Shown: positions 6,745-13,342, counted from the stretch's first letter. The stretch is DNA of 13,798 bases from an archaeon (GCA_030594585.1 JAUVEX010000012.1:1-13798); one strand, 5' to 3'. Program-made: numbers and translations. The notes: generated by a model not told the origin, from the sequence alone.

Positions 6745-7806
6745 ATGTTTCCAGATATTGGCCAAAAAGGCAAAACAGTTCTTGTACTATGTATTGACAG
6801 AGATAATGATCTTGAAAGAAAAGCTGGAATAAAAGGACCGGTTATTGGACGAAATGAAAATCTCAAAGCTGCAGAAAAACTAGCGTTATCAGATCCCGCA
6901 GATTCTGATGTAAATGCAATTTTTAAAACAATACAGGTTTTTGATGAAATAAAAAAGAAAAGTTCCGCAGAAATAATTACACTTACAGGAGATGCAAATG
7001 TCGGAATAGCTTCTGACCGGATCATACTTTTGCAGCTGGATAAAATAGTTAAAAAAAGAAAAGTTGCAGAAGCAATAGTCATAACAGACGGTGCAGAAGA
7101 CGAATATGTCCTGCCGCTAATCCGCTCAAGAATAAAGGATGTATATACCCAAAAAATAATTGTAAAACAAAACAACCAGCTTGAAGGAGCATATTACCTT
7201 ATGTATGAATTCTTAACATCTATACTTTCTGACAAAAAAGCAGCCAATATGTTTATCGGCCTTCCTGCAATTGCAATACTCATATACTCTATTTTCGGCA
7301 ATGCCGGTGGGCGCCTCATATTAGGTGTTATTGGTGCGTATCTTTTTGTAAAAGGCTTTCAGCTCGAACCATATGTAACTCGGTTTGTGCATGAAATTCA
7401 CCTATCCCTAAAGGTTCGAAAAGCAAGTTTTTTCCTGTATATTCTTTCCTTTGCTTTTCTTGTACTCGGTGTATTTTCGGGATACGAAACAATAAAAACC
7501 ACAAACACAACAGAAATTCTTTTGGGCAGTGCTTATTTTATAGAATCATCTGTTTTCCTGTTTTTTGTAAGTGCTGTTCTTGCAGGTGTTGGAAAAATGC
7601 TCTCTGAAAAAAAGATTGTCTTCGCACAATACATAACTTATTTTGTCCTTATGTTTGCAGGAGCATGGATTATGCATGAAATAAGTGCTTTTGTATTGGC
7701 ACCTCAAATTGGTTATTCTTCTTTGATGTCTGCAGTACTTATCGGCGGTGCTATGGTTGCCATAAGCGCATTTGTTGAGAAAAGACAAGCATTGAAGAAA
7801 AAATGA
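6745..7806 (+). CDS. DUF373 family archaeal membrane protein
   Basis: A 353-residue protein of the archaeal DUF373 family, of unknown function. The N-terminal cytosolic domain (about 1-165) carries family motifs: VLCIDRDND near residue 15, GPVIGR near 30, a SDPADSDVNAIF stretch and TGDANVGIASDR near 90, then an ITDGAEDEYV strand-loop. The aspartate-rich loops look like a nucleotide- or metal-binding fold. The remainder (about 168-345) holds five to six transmembrane helices, ending in a basic tail. The protein therefore anchors a soluble domain on the membrane. It stands alone between map and the tRNA gene, with its own TATA box. Family assignment is confident; no reaction can be inferred. 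Confidence 0.85.
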   Translation: MFPDIGQKGKTVLVLCIDRDNDLERKAGIKGPVIGRNENLKAAEKLALSDPADSDVNAIFKTIQVFDEIKKKSSAEIITLTGDANVGIASDRIILLQLDKIVKKRKVAEAIVITDGAEDEYVLPLIRSRIKDVYTQKIIVKQNNQLEGAYYLMYEFLTSILSDKKAANMFIGLPAIAILIYSIFGNAGGRLILGVIGAYLFVKGFQLEPYVTRFVHEIHLSLKVRKASFFLYILSFAFLVLGVFSGYETIKTTNTTEILLGSAYFIESSVFLFFVSAVLAGVGKMLSEKKIVFAQYITYFVLMFAGAWIMHEISAFVLAPQIGYSSLMSAVLIGGAMVAISAFVEKRQALKKK

Positions 7807-7823
7807 TTTCTCCATATCCATTC

Positions 7824-7838
7824 TAAAACAAAGAAAAA
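7824..7838 (-). terminator. T-rich terminator behind tRNA-Val
   Basis: Immediately after the encoded CCA the minus strand reads TTTTTCTTTGTTTTA, a typical archaeal oligo-T terminator for a tRNA transcript. It sits in the 32-bp gap to the convergent DUF373 gene. Confidence 0.5.
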
Positions 7839-7877
7839 TGGTGGGCCGAGGCGGATTCGAACCGCCGATCTTCGCCT

Positions 7878-7922
7878 TTCTTTCACGCAGTGGAAAAATT
7901 AAGCAAATCCTTTTTTGCGTGA
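7878..7922 (-). other. tRNA intron at position 37/38 (45 nt)
   Basis: Canonical position for archaeal tRNA introns. The bulge-helix-bulge is visible: exon CTTA (32-35) faces intron AAAG (three pairs and one A-A), the bulges are CA|T and AA|A, and the inner helix is a perfect CACGC/GCGTG at 7921-7917 and 7888-7884. The A-A mismatch makes the central helix slightly relaxed. Confidence 0.88.
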
Positions 7923-7939
7923 TGTAAGGGCAACGTCAT

Positions 7940-7991
7940 TTTTGGCGCGCAAGCGTTAAAAACGCTGTTAACTCTTAGATTTTTAACGCGT
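7940..7991 (-). other. Non-canonical tRNA intron in the D-loop (52 nt, 20a/21)
   Basis: The exon TTGG (16-19) pairs with intron CCAA (7945-7942), a perfect four-pair central helix. The bulges are TT|A and AA|A, and the inner helix CGCG/CGCG (7990-7987 with 7949-7946) follows directly. Cutting there yields a standard D-loop. The intron also holds a small hairpin AGCGTT-TTT-AACGCT at 7966-7952. Confidence 0.85.
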
Positions 7992-8026
7992 AACCAACTA
8001 GACTACCGGCCCGCTTAAACAAAATG

Positions 8027-8033
8027 TATATAT
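8027..8033 (+). promoter_or_regulatory. TATA box for the AMMECR1 gene
   Basis: TATATAT is centred 30 nt before the ATG at 8060 and overlaps a possible but less likely start at 8024. It is only 18 nt from the tRNA 5' end on the other strand, too close to serve that gene. Confidence 0.5.
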
Positions 8034-8044
8034 CTTCTTGCTGC

Positions 8045-8056
8045 CAAATATTTAAA
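8045..8056 (-). promoter_or_regulatory. Possible TATA box for tRNA-Val
   Basis: On the minus strand ATTTAAATATTT lies about 40 nt before the first tRNA base, which would give a leader of roughly 15 nt for RNase P to remove. It abuts the AMMECR1 start codon, so the two divergent promoters interleave. Assignment rests on spacing only. Confidence 0.3.
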
Positions 8057-8059
8057 TGT

Positions 8060-8626
8060 ATGTTATCGTTATCGCAGGGTAAAGCACTCGTAAGTTATGC
8101 AAGAAATTGTGTTGAAAGCACAATAGATATTATTAAACCAATTAAAAACCTTAAAGGTTTATGGCTTGAAGAAAAAAAAGTTATTTTCGTAACACTGCAT
8201 AAAAATAAGCATTTAAGGGGCTGCATCGGATTTACTGAACCCATATACACACTTAAAGAAGGTGTCAAAAAAGCAGCAATCCTTGCAAGTTTTGAAGATT
8301 CACGATTTCCGCCCGTAAAAAAAGAAGAACTTAAAGGTATATCTTTTGAAGTTTCCGTACTTTCAGATAAAAAACTGATAGAACACAAAACACCTGAAGA
8401 GCTTTTAGATAAAATAACCCAAAAAACAGACGGGCTTGTTCTTGAATACGACGGATATGTTGGGCTTTTTTTGCCGCAGGTCTGGGAACAGATAAATACA
8501 AAAGAAGAATTCCTGAAAGAATTATGCTTTAAGGCAGGTCTTACTGATCCAAGCACTTGGAAATCACCCCACGCAAAGATTTACCAATTTTCCGTACAGG
8601 CTTTTGATGAAAACACAAAAAATTAA
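8060..8626 (+). CDS. AMMECR1 domain protein
   Basis: A 188-residue soluble protein of the AMMECR1 family, conserved in archaea and eukaryotes. The invariant LRGCIG is at 52-57. It is followed by the family pattern of EPIYTLKEGVKKAA, DSRFPPV, FEVSVLS and a GLFLPQVW segment near the C-terminal third, ending in an SVQAF strand. Length is close to the Pyrococcus homologue. The molecular function is unsettled; the conserved cysteine-containing loop suggests a catalytic or metal-binding site. The ATG at 8060 is preferred to that at 8024 because it begins at the family N-terminus and lies 30 nt from a TATA box. It stands alone between the tRNA gene and the membrane-complex operon. Confidence 0.93.
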   Translation: MLSLSQGKALVSYARNCVESTIDIIKPIKNLKGLWLEEKKVIFVTLHKNKHLRGCIGFTEPIYTLKEGVKKAAILASFEDSRFPPVKKEELKGISFEVSVLSDKKLIEHKTPEELLDKITQKTDGLVLEYDGYVGLFLPQVWEQINTKEEFLKELCFKAGLTDPSTWKSPHAKIYQFSVQAFDENTKN

Positions 8627-8642
8627 TCAAATATCATAAAAA

Positions 8643-8650
8643 TATATATA
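8643..8650 (+). promoter_or_regulatory. TATA-like box before the small membrane ORF
   Basis: TATATATA is centred about 44 nt before the ATG at 8691, predicting a transcript start near 8670 and a leader of about 20 nt. The intervening sequence ends CGGAATT before the ATG. It could also drive the operon that starts at 8861. Confidence 0.35.
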
Positions 8651-8690
8651 CATCAAATAAAATAAACACGCTAGCAAGCCCTTCGGAATT

Positions 8691-8801
8691 ATGATTAGCA
8701 ATGTGCTGCTCATAACTTCTATTTCTGTGCTTGTTATATGCCTCCTGATTATAAGATTTGTTTTTAAGCTAACAGCTAAAGAAAACCAAAAACAATATTA
8801 A
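8691..8801 (+). CDS. Small single-span membrane protein, unrecognised
   Basis: A 36-residue ORF from ATG to TAA. Residues about 5-26 form one continuous hydrophobic helix (NVLLITSISVLVICLLIIRF), followed by a short hydrophilic tail with lysines and a glutamate (KLTAKENQKQY). This predicts an outside N-terminus and cytosolic tail. It has its own TATA-like box and ends 59 bp before mbhA, in the same direction. I do not recognise it. The position suggests a small accessory subunit of the complex encoded downstream, but that is inference. At this length chance occurrence is possible, and conservation in relatives would decide. Confidence 0.45.
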   Translation: MISNVLLITSISVLVICLLIIRFVFKLTAKENQKQY

Positions 8802-8822
8802 ACCAAAAAAACTTAAAAAATC

Positions 8823-8833
8823 TTTATTTAAAA
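8823..8833 (+). promoter_or_regulatory. TATA-like box for the mbh operon
   Basis: TTTATTTAAAA is centred about 33 nt before the ATG at 8861, suggesting a start of transcription only a few nucleotides ahead of mbhA. It lies in the 59-bp gap after the small ORF, so the operon probably has its own promoter. Confidence 0.42.
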
Positions 8834-8860
8834 CGCCACCCATATTCTTCATTGATTAGT

Positions 8861-9319
8861 ATGCCAAAAATATTGTTCAGCTTCCTTTTGACTTTCGCAT
8901 TTTGGATAGTTCTTGCAGGGACTGCAATACAGGAAATAATAATAGGCATTATTATTGCATCCACAGTTACAATCACAACAAAAGAATTTTTATTCCGTGA
9001 AAGCCCTAAAACATTATTAAGCCCGCTTTTTTGGCTCGGTTGTGTAAGATATATTATTGTATTCATAAAAGAAGAAATCATAGCGAACATAAAAACAGTT
9101 AGCATAATACTTACGGGAAATATTAATCCTGCAATTGTAAAACTCCCCACCACAATTAATGGTGACTCAAAAAAAGCGATTCTTGCAGATTCAATAACAC
9201 TTACCCCAGGCACATTCACGCTCGAAATTAAAGATGCGCTTTTTGTTCACTGTCTTAATTATAAAAAAGACTCAAAACCCGGAGTGGTTTTTGAAAAAAC
9301 AATAAGAGGTATAAAATAA
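8861..9319 (+). CDS. mbhA: MrpE/MnhE-type antiporter subunit (MbhA)
   Basis: A 152-residue membrane protein of the MnhE family, first gene of the mrp/mbh operon. Two hydrophobic regions fill the N-terminal half (about 5-32 and 47-75), followed by the family's cytosolic domain with NPAIVKLPTTI, ILADSITLTPGTFTLEI and a short C-terminus. In Mrp antiporters and Mbh hydrogenases this subunit belongs to the sodium-translocating end of the membrane arm. A TTG at 8852 is in frame, but the ATG at 8861 fits both family and promoter. The stop overlaps the next start by one base (TAATG). Confidence 0.88.
   Translation: MPKILFSFLLTFAFWIVLAGTAIQEIIIGIIIASTVTITTKEFLFRESPKTLLSPLFWLGCVRYIIVFIKEEIIANIKTVSIILTGNINPAIVKLPTTINGDSKKAILADSITLTPGTFTLEIKDALFVHCLNYKKDSKPGVVFEKTIRGIK
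9306..9310 (+). promoter_or_regulatory. Shine-Dalgarno of mbhB
   Basis: GAGGT lies 8 nt before the ATG at 9319, inside the end of mbhA. It shows that internal operon genes use ribosome-binding sites, unlike the leaderless heads of other transcription units here. Confidence 0.55.
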
Positions 9320-9555
9320 TGATTATTTTATTTTATTCATTTGCAGTACTGTTGATTTTTGCGCGTTTGGTTTTAGGGCCGAGTTTTGCAGACAGGCTTT
9401 TAGCACTCGACATACTATCAAACATTTTTGTGGTTGGCCTTATCGCATACACCGTCTATTCCAAAAGTCCTATGTATTTAGACATAGCAATTGCTGTTGT
9501 GATGCTCTCGTTTATAGGGGTACTTGCAGTATCTAAGTGGGTGAAAGAAAAATGA
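9319..9555 (+). CDS. mbhB: MrpF/MnhF-type antiporter subunit (MbhB)
   Basis: A 78-residue protein with three transmembrane helices, of the MnhF family. The conserved RLVLGPSFADRLLALD motif near 16-31 joins helices one and two. Length is typical. It is a small structural subunit of the Mrp-like sodium module next to MrpE and MrpG. The preceding GAGGT and one-base overlap with mbhA support the start; it overlaps mbhC by ATGA. Confidence 0.9.
   Translation: MIILFYSFAVLLIFARLVLGPSFADRLLALDILSNIFVVGLIAYTVYSKSPMYLDIAIAVVMLSFIGVLAVSKWVKEK
9540..9544 (+). promoter_or_regulatory. Shine-Dalgarno of mbhC
   Basis: GGTGA lies 7 nt before the ATG at 9552. It supports that start over the in-frame GTG at 9537, which is within a base or two of this site. 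Confidence 0.6.
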
Positions 9556-9851
9556 TTACGATTTATTACGCAACAGCCGTGTTCGCATTTATCGGGGCTT
9601 TGGGGCTTTTAAGATTTCCTGATGTGTATACCCGAATACATGCAGCAACACTTATAACAATTTCCGGGCTTGTTATTCCTCTTTTTGCCCTCGCATACGC
9701 AGCCCCGGAATTCCGGCTAAGGATAATTGCAATAGCAATCATCATGCTTGTAACAAACGCGACAACAGGCCACGCAATTGGGAGAGCCGCATACAGGCAT
9801 GGCATCGCCCCGAAAAATCTTTCAAAAAATGACCTTGGGAGATTAAAATGA
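9552..9851 (+). CDS. mbhC: MrpG/MnhG-type antiporter subunit (MbhC)
   Basis: A 99-residue protein with three transmembrane helices, of the MnhG family. The signature GLLRFPDVYTRIHAAT follows the first helix (about 18-33) and TNATTGHAIGRAAYRHG ends the third, matching the usual TxPxxxHxIxRAAY pattern. It completes the MrpE-F-G set of the sodium-translocating module. The start ATG overlaps the mbhB stop by 4 bp. Confidence 0.9.
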   Translation: MITIYYATAVFAFIGALGLLRFPDVYTRIHAATLITISGLVIPLFALAYAAPEFRLRIIAIAIIMLVTNATTGHAIGRAAYRHGIAPKNLSKNDLGRLK

Positions 9852-10087
9852 TTTTTGAATTCCTGCTTTTAGTCGCCATCATACTTGCTATTGCAGCAGT
9901 TGAGGTAAAAGATATGCTTTACGCAGTGCTTATTTTAGGCGGGCTTGATCTTGTTGTAGCTGTCCTTTTTTATCTTATGGCGGCACCAGACATAGCAATA
10001 ACACAGATTGTCGTAACTGCGGTTTTTGGGACATTCATCTATGTTGTCGCAGTAAACAGGACGGGAAGAAAAGAAGTGATTGAATGA
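9848..10087 (+). CDS. mbhD: MbhD-like subunit (MrpA C-terminal domain, DUF4040)
   Basis: A 79-residue protein of three transmembrane helices, homologous to part of the C-terminal region of MrpA and found as a separate subunit in Mbh-type complexes. The signature AAPDIAITQIVVTAVFGTF spans the start of the last helix. A separate MbhD is typical of Mbh/Mbx complexes rather than stand-alone Mrp antiporters, where it is fused into MrpA. MrpA-type proteins often carry an acidic residue just after this motif, where I see threonine and alanine; that comparison is from memory. It overlaps mbhC and mbhE by ATGA on both sides. Confidence 0.82.
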   Translation: MIFEFLLLVAIILAIAAVEVKDMLYAVLILGGLDLVVAVLFYLMAAPDIAITQIVVTAVFGTFIYVVAVNRTGRKEVIE

Positions 10088-10362
10088 AAAAAACAATAAG
10101 TGTTTTTGTCGCAATTGGATTCTTCTTGATTATTGTAACTGCTGTTGGGAGTTTTTCCGAGAAAAAAACAGATGTTCAGGAATACTACACAAAAAACTCC
10201 ATTGAAAAAACAGGCTCTGCAAACATAGTAAATGCTATTGTATGGGATTTTCGAAGCTATGATACTCTGGGCGAAGAAACAGTGCTTTTTACGGCAATTA
10301 TAGCTGTTTTCCTTATTGCGCACAAAAAAAGCATTGCAGAAAAAAAGGAAGTGAGTGGATAA
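10084..10362 (+). CDS. mbhE: MbhE-like subunit
   Basis: A 92-residue protein with an N-terminal helix (about 5-24), a hydrophilic middle and a second helix near 67-82. The family motif NIVNAIVWDFRSYDTLGEET, which ends at the second helix, identifies it as MbhE, related to the last part of MrpA. It partners MbhD in the proton-transfer region of the membrane arm. The start overlaps the mbhD stop by 4 bp; the stop overlaps mbhF by one base. Confidence 0.85.
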   Translation: MKKTISVFVAIGFFLIIVTAVGSFSEKKTDVQEYYTKNSIEKTGSANIVNAIVWDFRSYDTLGEETVLFTAIIAVFLIAHKKSIAEKKEVSG

Positions 10363-10784
10363 TGGATGCAATAATAAAGACCACAACAAGGCTTTTAGTC
10401 CCATTAATCATGGTTTTCGGATTTTATGTCTCTCTTCACGGCCATATATCCCCCGGCGGGGGTTTCCCGGGAGGAGTTATTCTGGCCTCTGCATTTCTTC
10501 TATTAGTGATTGCATTTACAGAAAAAGAAGTTGAAAAGCATTTCAGTGAAATAAAAATAGGGGATCTAAAAAGTGTCGCAAGCATAGCGCTTCTGGGAAT
10601 TGTACTTCTTGAAGTTATTGTACGCCCAGACATCCTGCACCTGCAAACGCCTTTAACTCTCTGGAGCGGCGGAGTTACAATATTTTTGAATCTTTTCGGC
10701 GCGATTGTTGTTGCATCAGGACTTGTGATAATAGTATATTCATTAGTAAAAGAAGAATGGAAATCAAAAAAATCAAAGTGGTAA
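10362..10784 (+). CDS. mbhF: MrpB/MnhB-type subunit (MbhF)
   Basis: A 140-residue membrane protein of the MnhB family (PF04039) with four hydrophobic helices. The hallmark HGHISPGGGFPGGVI (about 26-40) links helices one and two, followed by the usual charged loop and a TPLTLWSGGVTIFLNLFG segment. In Mrp and Mbh complexes it forms part of the sodium module together with MrpC. A lysine-rich tail ends the protein. Only 3 bp separate it from mbhG. Confidence 0.9.
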   Translation: MDAIIKTTTRLLVPLIMVFGFYVSLHGHISPGGGFPGGVILASAFLLLVIAFTEKEVEKHFSEIKIGDLKSVASIALLGIVLLEVIVRPDILHLQTPLTLWSGGVTIFLNLFGAIVVASGLVIIVYSLVKEEWKSKKSKW

Positions 10785-10787
10785 AAA

Positions 10788-11132
10788 ATGTTTGTTAATT
10801 ATATAGCGGCCTTGTTGATTTGTATTGGAATCTATACAGTCCTTGCAAAAGAGAATTTGCTTAAAAAAATAATAGGTTTCAGTATTTTCTCAAACGGGAT
10901 ACACCTTCTTTTAATCTCTATAGGCTATAGGGTGTCGGGTGTGGCGCCGATAATAACAGATATAAAAACAACAGGCTTAAGCCTTTTTGTAGATCCGCTG
11001 CCGCAGGCATTTGTGCTGACTTCCATTGTCATAGACCTTTCAATAACTGCTCTTGCAGTCGCAATAATCATACAGGTACATAAAAAATACAAAACAATAT
11101 CTGCAAAAAAACTGGATAATCTACGGGGATAA
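10788..11132 (+). CDS. mbhG: MrpC/MnhC (NuoK-like) subunit (MbhG)
   Basis: A 114-residue protein with three transmembrane helices, homologous to NuoK. It keeps a glutamate in the loop after helix one (AKENLLKKIIGFSIFSNGIHLLL) and the family's DPLPQAFVLTSIVIDLSITAL, in which the MrpC form is distinguished from NuoK. It sits between the MrpB- and MrpD-type subunits in gene order and, by homology, in the membrane. The unrelated 20-residue loop before DPLPQ is normal for MrpC. Confidence 0.9.
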   Translation: MFVNYIAALLICIGIYTVLAKENLLKKIIGFSIFSNGIHLLLISIGYRVSGVAPIITDIKTTGLSLFVDPLPQAFVLTSIVIDLSITALAVAIIIQVHKKYKTISAKKLDNLRG

Positions 11133-11133
11133 A

Positions 11134-12594
11134 ATGTATAGCTTTCTTTCAATACCGATTTTTCTTGCAGCCGGATTTTTAATACCGTTTATAGGTTCAT
11201 CAAATGCAAAAAACAGCCGCAGGATTGCGCTTATCGCCTCTTTTTTAGCAATTGTTGTATCTCTCTTTGAAATCCCTTCAGTATTGCTGAATAAAATATC
11301 TGTAAAATATATGTCCGGCTGGATGGCGCCTTACGGAATTTCAGTTGCAGTCGATGCATTCAGCCTTGTTTTTATAATTCTTGCATCTGTTATTGGTTTT
11401 CTTGTGGTGCTTTATTCCAAAAAATACATAACCTCATGGAGTGTTGAATACTACACGCTTCTTATGCTTCTTTTTACAGGGGTTATGGGTGTTCTTCATG
11501 CAGGGGATCTTTTCAACCTGTTTGTATTTTTTGAGATTCTTTCAATCGCATCATATGCGCTTACAGCATTCCATAAGAACAAAAAATCACTTGAAGGCGC
11601 CATAAAATATCTCATTTTAGGGTCGTTCACAGCATCATTCATGCTTTTAGGCATCGCAATAATCTACGGAATCGCAGGCACACTCAACATGGCTGATTTA
11701 GCAGGAACTCTTGGGGCGGGCTTAAGTACATCAACTGCAATAGCTTTCGGCCTTATATTTGCCGCGCTTGCATTCAAAAGTGCTGTTGTGCCATTTCATT
11801 ATTTAAAAAGCGATATTTTAGAAGTAACAATCCCCCCTGTTGGCGCATTTTTCGCATCCATTGTAAGCGCAACAGGCATATACGCAATTATGCGCCTCTA
11901 TTTCACCGTATTTAACGCAGGGTTTCTGACACACCACATACTAATTCTGTTAGGTGTTATGTCAATCATATTGGGTTCTTTAATGGCTTTAAAGCAAAAA
12001 GATATTATGCGGCTTTTAGCATACTCCGCAATAGCACAGGTGGGTTTTGTTGTTCTTGCTTTCGGTATGGGTGCTTTTGTAAGCGAATCATACATTGCGG
12101 GAATATACCACCTGATAAATATTGTTTTTATTGACGCACTTCTTTTCTTTTGCGCCGGTGTTTTGGTTCTAAAGCACAAGACAACAAACATGGAACACCT
12201 TCAGGGTGTAGGTACCGTAAATCCGGTATTATCTTATGGTTTTCTTATAGGTGCGCTTGCAAACGCAGGTGTTCCTTTAACAAACGGGTTTGCAAGCAAA
12301 TGGCTCATATATGTGGCATCTATTAAGGTATCTCCGATATTGACCATCATAACTGTTGTAGCGTCCGCAATAACCCTTGCATATTCGCTTAAGGCATATT
12401 CTGTTTTGTTCCTGTCAAACGCAAAAAACCCAAAAACAATAAAACTTGATGGAACAATAATTTTCCCAATTGTATTTTTATGCATCATATGCATTGCTCT
12501 TGGAATTTTCTATACCGCAGGCATAAGCATATCTGAAATTGCAACAAAAGCGCTTTTAAACAACAAGCCGTATATTTTGGGGGTGCTTGGCTAA
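11134..12594 (+). CDS. mbhH: MrpD/MnhD antiporter-like subunit (MbhH)
   Basis: A 486-residue protein of the NuoL/M/N family with about 14 transmembrane helices, the main proton-channel subunit of the operon. The conserved helix-5 glutamate is E134 in VFFEILSIASYAL. The helix-7 lysine is K215 in AFKSAVVPFH. Helix 8 ends in LKQKDIMRLLAYSAIAQVGF, and K389 and K420 lie in later helices. Two departures stand out. The usual PxHxWLPDAH reads PFHYLKSDILE. In HLINIVFIDALLFF the position normally holding lysine in MrpD and NuoL relatives is aspartate (D334), with isoleucine for the preceding histidine. The C-terminus ends without a lateral helix; in Mbh complexes MbhI may partly fill that role. Confidence 0.9.
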   Translation: MYSFLSIPIFLAAGFLIPFIGSSNAKNSRRIALIASFLAIVVSLFEIPSVLLNKISVKYMSGWMAPYGISVAVDAFSLVFIILASVIGFLVVLYSKKYITSWSVEYYTLLMLLFTGVMGVLHAGDLFNLFVFFEILSIASYALTAFHKNKKSLEGAIKYLILGSFTASFMLLGIAIIYGIAGTLNMADLAGTLGAGLSTSTAIAFGLIFAALAFKSAVVPFHYLKSDILEVTIPPVGAFFASIVSATGIYAIMRLYFTVFNAGFLTHHILILLGVMSIILGSLMALKQKDIMRLLAYSAIAQVGFVVLAFGMGAFVSESYIAGIYHLINIVFIDALLFFCAGVLVLKHKTTNMEHLQGVGTVNPVLSYGFLIGALANAGVPLTNGFASKWLIYVASIKVSPILTIITVVASAITLAYSLKAYSVLFLSNAKNPKTIKLDGTIIFPIVFLCIICIALGIFYTAGISISEIATKALLNNKPYILGVLG

Positions 12595-12905
12595 TGATAA
12601 ACTCTATGTTTTTTGACACAATATCTGTATCGCTCATATTTTTTGTGCTTTTGGTATTTTTTGTGTATCTTGCAGGAAAACCCAAAAAAGCAGTCACTCC
12701 GGGAAAAACAAGCATATATGCATGCGGCGAAAACTTAAACCCCGAGGATCTTAACATGGTTCAAAAAAGCTTTTATACTACAATCATCGATGCATTACGG
12801 ATAAATAAGCTTTCAGAACTCCATTCGGGAAATCTTACAGAATACCTGTTTTTGGTTGCAGCAGGAACATTTGCAATCATAATTTTATTGGTTTTATTAT
12901 GGTAA
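12594..12905 (+). CDS. mbhI: MbhI-like membrane subunit
   Basis: A 103-residue protein with one helix at each end (about 11-28 and 84-103) and a hydrophilic middle. The motif YACGEN at 42-47 resembles the YxCG loop of NuoA. By position, between an MrpD-type and a NuoB-type gene, and by layout it matches MbhI, which links the antiporter module to the hydrogenase membrane anchor. Sequence identity with MbhI was not tested. Its presence argues that this operon belongs to a respiratory complex and not to a plain Mrp antiporter. It overlaps mbhH by one base and mbhJ by 7 bp. Confidence 0.78.
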   Translation: MINSMFFDTISVSLIFFVLLVFFVYLAGKPKKAVTPGKTSIYACGENLNPEDLNMVQKSFYTTIIDALRINKLSELHSGNLTEYLFLVAAGTFAIIILLVLLW

Positions 12906-13342
12906 TAAAAATAATTTCAGAACTATTGAAAAAAGCAAAAGCAAAATCCCCATGGATTCTGCACTACGATACTGGCGGGTGCAATGGGTGCGATATAGAA
13001 ATACTTGCAACATTGACACCGCATTATGATGTTGAGCGATTCGGTATTGTTGAAAAAGGAAACCCAAGGCATTCAGACATCCTTGTTGTAACAGGAGCTG
13101 TAACCAAAAAATCCCGGCCCCGATTAAAAAGAATATACGAACAGATGCCTTTGCCTAAAGCAGTTGTGGCTGTTGGGGGATGCGCCATAACTAAAGGTAT
13201 TTTCCACGACGCGTATAATATCTGCGGCCCTGTGGACAAAATAATACCTGTTGATATATATGTCCCGGGATGCCCGCCAAAGCCTGAAGCAATAATTGAC
13301 GGAGTTCTAAAAGCCATTGGCATCTGGAAAAATAAATTATGA
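12899..13342 (+). CDS. mbhJ: NuoB-like [NiFe]-hydrogenase small subunit (MbhJ)
   Basis: A 147-residue soluble protein of the NuoB/hydrogenase small-subunit family, carrying the proximal [4Fe-4S] cluster. Ligands are C28 and C31 in GGCNGCDIE, C95 in VGGCAI and C125 in VPGCPPKP, all present. The CxxC arrangement with following DIE is typical of group 4 (Ech/Mbh) complexes and differs from NuoB's adjacent cysteines. It normally passes electrons between a ferredoxin-like subunit and the catalytic large subunit. Those partners are not encoded next to it here. It overlaps mbhI by 7 bp at the ATG of 12899. Confidence 0.9.
   Translation: MVIKIISELLKKAKAKSPWILHYDTGGCNGCDIEILATLTPHYDVERFGIVEKGNPRHSDILVVTGAVTKKSRPRLKRIYEQMPLPKAVVAVGGCAITKGIFHDAYNICGPVDKIIPVDIYVPGCPPKPEAIIDGVLKAIGIWKNKL

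Larger units (their letters stand above)
7839..8012 (-). tRNA. tRNA-Val(UAC) with two introns
   Basis: Exons are 8012-7992, 7939-7923 and 7877-7839, giving a 77-nt mature tRNA with encoded CCA. The acceptor GGGCCGG pairs with TCGGCCC (one G-U), followed by discriminator A. The D-stem is GTCT with TGAC, and the D-loop AGTTGGTTA. The anticodon stem TTGCC pairs with GGCGA, the loop is CTTACAA with anticodon TAC, the variable loop is AGATC, and the T-arm is GGCGG-TTCGAAT-CCGCC. Without removing both introns neither the D-stem nor the anticodon stem can form. The valine call rests on the anticodon and on the archaeal tRNA-Val-like 5' half. I first looked for a glutamate anticodon near 7880, but no stem fits. 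Confidence 0.93.

Noticed and set aside
7871..7890. Glutamate-type anticodon reading near 7880 on the minus strand
   Set aside because: No anticodon stem can be formed around it. The TTGCC/GGCGA stem with loop CTTACAA closes only with the valine anticodon and intron boundaries.
8861..12594. Stand-alone Mrp Na+/H+ antiporter operon
   Set aside because: There is no long MrpA; instead separate MbhD and MbhE, then MbhI and the NuoB-like MbhJ, which mark an Mbh/Mbx-type complex. Whether it evolves hydrogen cannot be said without the large subunit.
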